Shown here: piece after piece, positions 1-28,700 of the stretch
Layout of the letters: each line of letters starts with the position of its first letter
How positions within the stretch are numbered: the stretch's first letter is position 1
Origin: Kryptolebias marmoratus
Taxonomy: Eukaryota; Chordata; Actinopteri; Cyprinodontiformes; Rivulidae
Direction of reading: 5' to 3'
Length of the DNA stretch: 64,000 nt
NCBI RefSeq assembly: GCF_001649575.2
Contig: NC_051437.1
Location: forward strand, 19,065,350 to 19,129,349
Made by a program: the position numbers and the translations under genes
The notes under the pieces: model-generated
Database searches by the model: none
Told to the model about the DNA's origin: nothing
What the model saw: the letters and a program-made list of their open reading frames with translations, nothing else

Positions 1-988
1 CTAATTTTCTGATATGATGAATTTGAGATTTTCATTTGTTGTCATTTGTAATCATCAAAATTAAACGAAATAAACATTTGAAATATATGAGTTTGTATAT
101 AATGTATGAATATAATATACAAGTTTCACTTTTTAAATGGAATTACTCAAATCAATCTACTTTTTCATGATATTCTAATTTTATGACCAGCACCTGTAGT
201 CTCTAAATGCACAGGAAATAAATCTAATTCATAACCAACACAAATTGTTTAAATATATGGCTACATTAATTAAACAAAGAAAAGAAAGGAGGTATTTTAA
301 TTTATTCAATTATTTATTTCAATTAAAAGGCTTTCATTTACAAAGCAGTTACTTATAACTGTGTACCTTTTAGTAAAACAGTAAAACAGGTCTTTCCTTT
401 AGCCTGCACCCATCTTTCAAACTATATATCATATTTGTTTAGGATTATAAGTTAATGTGATTGCTGTTTATTCTCATTGCCATAATTTTATTTTTCTTTC
501 CTTTATTCCATACATTTTACTTACAGTAGTCCAAAACAAAAATCTGAACTCAAATGTACACAATACACTGTACCAAACAACAATAAAAACAAAAACAAAT
601 AAGCTCAGTTTTGAACAACTGCAGCTTTTTGATAACTTTTCAAGCTAAAAAAAGAAAATCTTTTTACATATGTCATTATACATAAAACACTAGTTCTTTT
701 AGACTATTTAAAGTCTGATAAATACTTTCAAGTGGTGAAATAATAATAATATTTTTGCAGAAAAATACATTTTCCTCAGTATGCTAGCTGTTAGCATCGA
801 GCCCTGAAGTCATGTTTACTCACCGGCTTCATCTAGGTCCAGTAAAAAATGTAATATTTTAAATGACAGAATCCAAAAAGCAATTGTGGTTAAAAGTATA
901 TATAAAATATTTGAGGTTACGGCTGTAGAAACGTGCTTTTTAGTCCCGTAACAAAGTTCAAATGAAACCCTGCAGTTCGACTGCGGCT

Positions 989-1003
989 CCACCAGGGGGC
1001 GCT
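989..1003 (+). promoter_or_regulatory. CTCF-type binding motif upstream of GNAI3
   Basis: CCACCAGGGGGCGCT is a near-perfect match to the core CTCF consensus. A TGCAGT element lies about 10 bases further upstream (971-976), resembling the secondary upstream CTCF motif. The site lies about 740 bp before the GNAI3 ATG on the plus strand. The motif is seen; occupancy is inferred. Confidence 0.6.
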
Positions 1004-1202
1004 CTCACACCACAGAAAACTATCTGCTTGTAATCGAGAACTGACTACAGCAGAAGAAAAATAAAGAAAATACTGATAGTTTCGACTTTTTTAAAATAGC
1101 TGAATTAGGTTGACAAGAGTTTATCCACGACTTCATGATAAGGAAAAATGTGTGTGAGGTGTGTGGGGGAAACGGGTGACCCGTCTGGTCGCTGTGGAGA
1201 AA

Positions 1203-1221
1203 ACTACATTACCCATAATCC
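1203..1221 (+). promoter_or_regulatory. ZNF143/THAP11-like promoter motif
   Basis: ACTACATTACCCATAATCC resembles the ACTACAnnTCCCAGnATGC element bound by ZNF143/THAP11 in many housekeeping promoters. It sits about 510 bp before the GNAI3 start codon, in the GC-richer flank. It has several mismatches, so this is a candidate only. Confidence 0.35.
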
Positions 1222-1731
1222 CTTTCGTGTCAGATTTTTTTTTTTTTCCTTCCCCCTTTTTTTTCTCTCTCAGGTTCTTTTACTTGTTTTGCAACTGCAA
1301 CAGCTGGATAGAGGCGCTTCCACACAACAACATTTTTTAAAAAAAAATCAGTTTTATAAGGAAAATAACTTTTTTGTGGTGGCAAACTGTTTAACCTCAA
1401 GACTTGTTATCCGCTTTTGAACCGCTTAGTGTTTTTATTATTATTGTTATTTTATTTTTCGGACTGTATGAGGACATAAATGTGTGTTTGTGATTCTGAA
1501 AGCCGCTGTCTGGCTCGTGTGGAGTGAATGTGAGTGAGCTCGGCAGCGTCAGACACACGGACAGGAGGTCTCCGTGCCAACGCCTTTTCTCCCCTCTCTC
1601 TGCGCTCCTTTTCTGGGGGAACTTGGAGCCCGGGAGCTGCCGGGACTGGGGAGGGGGGTTTGCTTGCATCCGACCCATGAGCTGCTGCTGCTGACTGTCC
1701 GGGTCCGAAAGTTGGTCTAAGGAGAGCGAAC

Positions 1732-20888
<19,157 letters not shown>

Positions 20889-22260
20889 AGCCACAGAGCT
20901 TCCCTCCAGGTCAGCTTCATTAATCCTTTCTTTGTGACACTATCGCCAGATTTCAGTGTTACCAGTTTTATCCTGCATGAGTCAGAAAATCTTTAACTTC
21001 TTAGATGAAAGCACATTTAAGCTCCTTTAACTCCGTTCAGATGGTGTATCTTTTACTTCTGCATCACATTATAAATCAGAATGGGGACATTAATCAATCT
21101 ATATTACCACATAGTGTTTCACACAGACCTTATTAGCACAAATCGCAGACTTTGTCAGTATTAATAACCCTCTGAGCATTTTGGGGTTGAGAAGATGTCT
21201 TAACTTCTAAAGTTTCCACATGCACCTCGGCTAAAATCACTCTAAATCTGTTCCAAAACACTTTTATAAAAGCCCAAACCTAGTTGTGAAAGTCAAAAAG
21301 ACGCCTGCATTTAGCGCTCAGCTCTCACCTCCCATCTGAGTCGGGCCTGATGACGTGTTGTGAGTGAGGACTCTGATTGGCTTAGGCGCTACATAGTTTA
21401 TTTATTTAAGCCTGAAGACGTGACGTCCGGGATCTACCTTCCTTGTTTTAAACATCATTCCATCAAACCTTCAGGGCAGATTTCCACCTCAGCTCAGCTC
21501 AGGTTAAATGACCCGAAGGCTAAATAAGGCAGTGACATTTTATGGATCTTGTTCAACTTTCTTTATTCCTCTTGCATTTCTGGCTAAAATTTGGAATTTT
21601 GTTCAACGACGGTCATTTTTAGAGCTGTTCTTGAGCCTCTGCCCTTTCTGTGCAGTGTTGCCCGAAGGGAAAAATATCATGACCTTTTTTGAATTAGTTT
21701 TTTGTCCTTGTTGTTTTTTGTACAACGATTTTCTGCCTTCTCTGACCTATTTAACGGGATTATACACCATAGATAATGACATACCCATTATTGTTTCTGT
21801 TGTGAGAATTGTTTTTGAGTAATTGTTTTAAAAAGACAACCTTCACCTTAAAAAAACCTTAAAGAAATCACCTCCGCACCAGATATTGCTGCATAAAGAC
21901 AGTTAAAAAGCTTTTAAAGTGAGATGTATTCATTGTGTTCACTGTGTCGATACTAATTGATGATGCTTTTTGTTTTATTTGCAGGTTTTTTTAAGGAGTA
22001 AGGACTTCTGGGATGTCTTGATTGCGGAGGATGAATTAGAAAGTATTTGTTCCTAAGGACTGAGCCGGTGGCCGCGGTGCACGCAGGATCCAAACTGCAC
22101 CTGTCACCACTTTAGTCTCAAGAAATTTGAAACCGCGTTTTTGCTTTGGAGAGAATGTTGTTGTGAAATGATTCCCCGTTGAGTCCCGTCGTATTAAATA
22201 TCTTTGCCTCGTTCGTTGTTTGTTTGTAATCTGCACAGGGACCAAAACAGATCAGATCCA
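20889..22260 (+). other. GNAI3: Probable GNAI3 3' UTR with an intron
   Basis: Twenty-one bases after the stop there is a donor-like CAG|gtcagc (intron from 20910). A pyrimidine-rich acceptor ending tttgcag lies at 21984, followed by GC-richer sequence at 21985-22280. Mammalian GNAI3 has a separate 3' UTR exon, which agrees. No strong AATAAA was found nearby; ATTAAA at 22193-22198 is a possible poly(A) signal. The 3' end is uncertain. Confidence 0.45.
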
Positions 22261-22900
22261 TCACCGCATTTCACCGTAAATTCACAGCCGAAAGGAGGAT
22301 TCAGTTCACCGTTCTGCCGCGCCGTGTCTCGTCTTTAGTGTAGCTCTGTGTTAATTTGCTTTTTTTGCATTTGTTATGTTTCATTTTAACCTTATAGATG
22401 CAGTTTTCTAGTACTCCCATGTCAGAATTATATAACTTATTGTTTTGGAAGGGGTTTGGTGTGAGCTGTTTGATGTAAAGTTCATAATGCAACAGTTCGA
22501 TTCTGGAAGGAGGTAGCTGGAGTCCAATGAACCCTGTTGCACATGTAACGTCTGCATAATTGTTCTGATTTAAACTAGACCACATTATATTGAACGATAT
22601 TTTTATTCACATCCTTGCAGCAATGAAATCAGTCTGTGAACGGACATTTAGATTGTGCTTGTTTATTGTTTTTGTTTTTTTTGATTGAACTATGCTATTA
22701 TTATTCAATCAGTAAGGGTCAGTGTAGTGTTTGTTTGTTTGTTTGTTTGATTTCTTTTGAGGTCATTTTCATTTTAGTAAACATCAACACCTTAAAGAAA
22801 AACTGAGGCTAGAAGATGTCTTTTTTTGTTTTTGTTTTTAATTCAGAGGCCAAAGCTTGGTTCTTGGTCATACTGGTCAAACGTTAGCAATTAAATAGCT

Positions 22901-23392
22901 AGTTCCGATTGTTTTAAGTGGGGTTATGCAGAAAAGAAACGGGCAATTAATATCTTACCTGTTGTAGATGGGTCTTTGAACGGCCTCAGTTTGGAGAAAC
23001 AGGGTTTGATTCTGACCGGAGTGAGGAGCTAACAGCTAGTCTGAGCGGAGCAAAAATTAAAATGGACTCAGCCTCACTGCATATCAGTGTAGTGAGGTTG
23101 TATTATGGTATTTCTTCTGGAAGTGCTCCCAGGCTACACAGGCTACAGCTAACTGCTGCTGCTGCTATTTTGCACTTGCACATAAGCACAGATTTTCTGT
23201 ACATAAAAATGCGATGTAGAGGTTTGTAACATAATGTTTGCAGAGTTGTTTTAAGATTAATTGTTAGCTTGTCAATCTGGTCACAGTTAAACTTTATTAC
23301 TCCAAACTGAGGTTGGTCAAAGAGCTGTCTGCAGCAGGTAAGATATCACTTGTTCTTAGCCTTTCCACAGAACCCCACTTAAAAATATCTGT
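22901..23392. mobile_element. MITE-like element with long terminal inverted repeats (family B)
   Basis: The left end (GTTTTAAGTGGGGTTATGCA, then AATATCTTACCTGTTGTAGA, then CCTCAGTTTGGAG) reappears inverted at the right end (CTCCAAACTGAGG, then GCAGGTAAGATATCACTTGT, then CACAGAACCCCACTTAAAAA). Arms are about 100 bases around a 290-base non-coding interior. There is no transposase. The structure is that of a non-autonomous DNA transposon; the superfamily is unknown. Confidence 0.7.
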
Positions 23393-24044
23393 GTTTATTT
23401 TATCTAAATGTGAAAAGGGTTGTGTTCGGGGGAGGCCATTCAGAAATGTATTTTTAGACTTCAGTGACACGTCTGTCCGAGCAGCTGCTGCTCTTCAAAC
23501 ATTACGGCGTATAAACAGTGCCGCAGCACAATAAAGTCGAGCTGTAATCAGTCTGTAAGTCAACAAGGTGGAATCAGGGATTTTTCTTTGTGTGCTCAGA
23601 TTGTTTCACTGGAATATGGTCGATGATTTCACGAGCCCGGCGACACACACCCCTCCTCGATGCTTGTAACCCAGCTCCAGTTTTTAAAAAAACAAGTCAA
23701 GTTAAATGAGAGAAAATAAATATTTTTAAAAAGAATGGTAATTTTTCCAAACTGTTGTTATTACATATGCTTTTATAACTGTTGGAGGTCGGTCAGAGGA
23801 TGTGTGGCACAGAGAAGCAAGTTAATAATGGTAAAGTTTTGGGTTGTTTTTTATTTATTTTTTGGCATTTGTTAGACACTGAAGGAAATTTTGTCCTAAC
23901 AGCTCATCGGCTAATTAAAGGGATAAATAAAAAGTTATCAGTGCTTTAACTGAGGCTACACAGAGGCTTCACACTGCAGGTGTGAACGCAGTGAACATAA
24001 CTTCAGAAATGATCAAACTATCCCTTTAAGCATAATCTGTGTTT

Positions 24045-24150
24045 TGGGTTTTAAGTGAGGTTTTATGGAAACGTTATGAACAATAATTATCTTACCTGAC
24101 ATAGATTTCGATTGTTCATAACCTTTTCGTAGGATCCCACTTAAATCCTA
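24045..24150. mobile_element. Hairpin-like minimal family B element
   Basis: The two terminal inverted repeats stand almost back to back: TTTTAAGTGAGG...GTTATGAACAAT, then ATTGTTCATAAC...CCCACTTAAA. This suggests an internal-deletion derivative that would form a hairpin of about 40 bp in single strands. Confidence 0.6.
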
Positions 24151-24555
24151 CTTGCAAATCTAAATACTCACAGGTGGAAATGTTAGTATAATGTATAATT
24201 TTTTTTTTTTTTTAAAAGACACTCTACACCCGGGGCTTCAGTTCTGAATCCACCCTCTGATTTGCACCTGGCACTGAAACCTAGAAATGAGAGCAGATAA
24301 AACATTTCTGCTGCTCGTTTAATTTAAGGAACAAATTCAGTCCAGACATGCAAGTTAACGCTCAGTTTAGTCCCTCAGTTTCTACAAATATCACCCTGCA
24401 CAATCCTAAAGACGAATAAAAAACTCGATTAGCTGATTAATAATCTTATCTCTCAGTAATGAACCTCTTTGCGCTGCCATTTCCTCTAAAACAGGGAATT
24501 TGTATATAATATTGCTCCACAGCCAAGACACGGACACGTGTGAAGTTAATGCATC

Positions 24556-24561
24556 TTTATT
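24556..24561 (-). terminator. GNAT2: Candidate GNAT2 poly(A) signal
   Basis: TTTATT on the plus strand is AATAAA for the minus-strand GNAT2, about 1.2 kb after its stop. It is the most plausible signal seen between the stop and the family B elements. The 3' end is otherwise unsupported. Confidence 0.3.
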
Positions 24562-25777
24562 TCATGCCTCTACAATTCATAAGAAAGAACACAGCAGGTT
24601 TCCATTCCTCTTTCATAATAATGCATCAGCCCTCTAGTGTTTCCCTCTCTCGTACATTTCCATATATTATTTCAAATATAACTTATCTACTCATATTTAC
24701 AAAGCTCCTCTACCATGTTCAGTGAGGTGAGAGTTATTTATCACATTAAAATATTAAGTGAATTCAATACTTTAACGCTAATTCGATTAGATACATGCAC
24801 AGTTGGGTTTGTAATTTGGATTATGCTGCAAGTACTGGGAATATCTGAGACATTTGCTCAGCAACTTTTCAGTTTGAATACCAAAACCACAGGAACTACA
24901 GGACTCAAAAACAAACAAACAAAAGGTTGCAATGTCACTAGTCAGATTTTGTTTCTTTGTTTCTTTTTCTGGATTGGATTTAATAGTAAATTTAATTTAC
25001 AAATTGGGATCTAAAAAGGATCCACTGAGTGTCAAAGAAGCAGCTGTTTGGTCTTTGTACTGTCAAACCTTTAGGTGTGTGGTCGAACAGTTCGTCCTGT
25101 AGAAAACTGGAAGTTCACAGTGTCGTTGGGGTGACTTCATAGTTTGTTTCAGCCCAGCCGGACATGCGGTGCGTCGCAGGAACCAACCGTGGGAGGGGAG
25201 GTGGGGGGGAGATGCTGTTGGAGGTTTCGGGGGCCGCAACTTGGCATGGAGACGACGGCATAAACACAACAGTCTGAGGATCCTCTGTGCTCCACCACTT
25301 CTTTTCTGTATGCCAATGTGTGGAGGGGTTAAGGTGGGAAAAGGATGCTCTGCAAAGGGGAGAAGGAGAAACAGGTGAAACATGCTGAAAAGTCAGTGTC
25401 TTGTGACATCTTTTACTGTAAAAGGTGATTTGTGTGCACTTTCCATTTGGTTGCAAGATTTCCCAAACAGAAAGTGGATTAATTCTGCATGTTTGGGAGG
25501 CACTGATCGTTTTCACAACTACAGAGGTTGCTTCATTCTTATTATCATCTTTGTCATCCTCGGCAGTCCCAGAGGATCTAAACTGTGTTGCTTGCTCATG
25601 TTATGGCCAGATGTTGTTGCTTGGCAACACAGGATGACCAGAAATGAGTTGCTGTAGGAGAGTTAAATTAAATTTGCAGGGGTCTGCCTTGTGTGGGTCC
25701 TATTGCTCAACACCGACGCTGCTTCTAGGAGAGACGGGATGCAGTCGGCCTCGTACCTCTCTGAACTCTGGAGCTGC

Positions 25778-28700
25778 TTAGAAAAGACCACAGTCTTTAA
25801 GGTTTTCTTTGATGATGATGTCTGTCACGGCGTTGAACACGATCTCAACGTTCTTCGTGTCTGTGGCACAGGTCAAGTGGGAGTAGATTTCTTTCTGACC
25901 CTTCTTCATGTTCAGATCCAAGAATTGCGTCTTGATGTAGTTGCTGGCGTCGTCGTACGTGTTGGGGCCTGAAAAGATGTCGGTGGGGCAAAGTTTTGTT
26001 AGAAACGAGCAACTATTCTTACAAATTCACATTATTTTAAATGCTCTCCTGTTTTCAGAGATGCTTCTTTTATTTAACTTTCATTTTAACTGAACAGTTT
26101 TAGTGCCCTAATACTTATTTTCACAGCATTTTCAGTTCATCTGGTTTAAATTTATTCCTGTTTTGCAATCCACTTTTACTAGACTGGATCCAATATCCCA
26201 TGACTTCGACTAACATTGTTGTAGCTGAGGGTACAGCCCTTAAACTTTAAAGCAAAGGTTCAGCTCTTTTGAGTGGGGGTCTGTGGAAAAGTTATGAACA
26301 ATAAACATCTTACTTGTCGAGGCAGCACTTTGAACAACCTCAGTTTGGAGGAATAGAGTTTAATTCTGAGCAGTTAAGATTACTGCTGTCTTTAAACAAC
26401 GCCAGTCCCTGAGGTTATGTAGCTGTTCTTGAGAACGTTGTTTTACAAGCCTTTACATCACCGTCAATTTAGCATTACACGGTTGTTTACCTGGACAAGT
26501 ACAAATAGCAGCAGTAGCTGTAACATTTCCTGTCAAGCTTCAGGCAGAAATATCATCATAGTTATACAGAATAACTGTGTTATGTGAAACTAATGATGAT
26601 GGAAAGGTTTATAAAAATGCATTCACATGAACTGCCATGACAGTTTTGAGACTGAACTTATTTTAAACTCTTTTACTTCAATACAGAGTCTAATAGATTA
26701 CACCAAAGGTGTCAGTTTTAAAGACTTCAGAGTCAAAATGGCTTTGTAGGCCCGCCCCTTTTTGATTGACATCTCTTTTGACCAACTGGGTTGATCTAAA
26801 GTCTGTCCACAGTCATTGTTATCAAATTTGAACTGGAAATCGGTAAGACTTGACTCTATAGCTTATTTCAGTTTCCAGCTCATCCCTCCATGTGCAGCAG
26901 CGTAAAAAATATTTTAAGTTACTTTTGTTTGAAGTTTAATGGTACTTTTTGCTTTAACTTATTTTTAAATTCCCGCTTTTTAATATGGCTTTTGATTTAA
27001 ACAGAACATTTGATTTAAAAAGATCTATTCTGCATTTGCTGAGCTTTTATATACATATTTTATTGTCCTTTTATTCTAGTTTTTATTTTATTTTATTGTT
27101 GTATTCTTAACTGGTTTGACTGTAAAGCACTTTGGTCAGCCTCAGTTGTTTTAAATGTTTATATAAATAAAATTAAAGCTGACTTTAAGATTTGGCCCCG
27201 CTCATCAATTCAGACTGTATTTGTTCAAACTGAGGTCATTCAAAGAGCTATCTACAACAGGTAAGATATTAATGGTTCACTTCAAACGATCTGAATGATA
27301 GCTGAGCTGGTCTTACCATCATAGTCTGGGAAGCAGATACTCAGATGGACTTTCTTGATCTTCTCTTCAAAGAGATCCTTCTTGTTGAGGAAAAGCACGA
27401 TGGAGGTCAGAGCAAAGAATCTGTGGTTGCAGATGCTGTTGAATAGATGGAGGGACTCGTGCATGCGGTTCTGAAAAAGGTCGGAGGTAAAACACTGAGA
27501 GTCACTTACTGCCAGGACACATTTCTGATCCTTCACGACCTCACAGTGTCTGCCCTGACTCACCACTTCGTCGTCCTCCACGAGCACCATGTCGTACGCG
27601 CTGAGAGCTCCGCAGAAGATGATGCAGGTCACGCCCTCAAAACAGTGGATCCACTTCTTCCTCTCTGATCTCTGACCTCCCACGTCAAACATCCTGTTCA
27701 CACCAGAAAGAAAGTCAGAACAGGGCTTCAGCAGAGCTTCGGGGATGCTTCCGTGTGGGTTACCTGAAGTGCAGCTCTTTGCAGGAGAACTGTTCTTCAA
27801 TGATGCCGGTCGTTTTGACTCGAGACCGTAGCACGTCCTGCTCGGTGGGCATGTAGTCCGGCTGGCAGATTCTGTCCATTTCACTGAGGTAGCTGATGGG
27901 GCAAACAGAACAGCAGTCAAGTACAAATCCTTTCCCCTCCCCTGGATCTGTCTCTTTGTATAAATCCTGTGTCAGTCCCAGGACAGGAGACAGGGACTCA
28001 CTAGCCAGCGGAGTCGTTCAGCTGGTACTCAGCCGCCCTCTCATAGGCGGCCTGCACACCGGCGTCCTTCCACAGCTTCTTGATGACGTCGGCCAGCTCA
28101 GGGGGCATCGTGCCCTCTTCGATGGAGTCTGACAAGTTCTGCAGCTTCTGCCCGTCCTCCTGTGGTGTCAAAGCACAAACACCAGAGACCCATCAGCACA
28201 TCTCACATCATCAACGCTGAGCGTGAACCTGGCAGGACTGGGGAAGGTGAGACCTGGCCGCTGGGCGAGCCGAAGTCAATGCCGAGCATCTCCATCCCTC
28301 TGATGATGGCCAGAGCAGACTGCAGGATGTTGCCGTAGATGATTGCCCTGAACTCCATTTGCTCCTCTTTTGTGTAACCACCTTGATGAAGAATTCTGAG
28401 CACAGGTGGGAAAATAGAGCAAAAAGGCGTTTAATTTCAGGGAAAAAAATGTCAAATTTTGCTATAATGATCTTGGCTGAGAAAATAAATAAGTACAAAT
28501 TGCGCAGCTGCAGTAGTATTGAGTATTTAGAGGAACTGCTGCTCATTTTGTCTGAGAATACAGCCTTCACTTGATTCAGGCCTCATGTGGCTAGTTTCTG
28601 ATGCCATTTTGGTTTTTATTGCCAGACTTTAAATAACAACATAAAACAAGTGGTGATAAATCTGTCCATGGATGTACCTCTGAGCAGTAAGATCACAAAA

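Larger units (their letters stand above)
1..1731. other. Upstream flank and 5' region of GNAI3
   Basis: The first ~950 bases are AT-rich and hold no exon I can support. From about 1140 the composition changes to GC-richer, CpG-containing sequence leading into the GNAI3 start codon, as expected of a promoter and 5' UTR. The transcription start cannot be placed from sequence alone. A CTCF-type motif and a ZNF143/THAP11-like motif in this stretch are listed separately. Confidence 0.6.

Noticed and set aside
820..845. Minus-strand gtgagt donor-like site preceded by ATGAAGCCG, possible first exon of an upstream gene
   Set aside because: The donor is good but there is no coding stretch, acceptor or second exon in the window to support a gene.
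25691..25972. Plus-strand 93-codon frame over GNAT2 exon 8
   Set aside because: It is the complement of the GNAT2 last coding exon.
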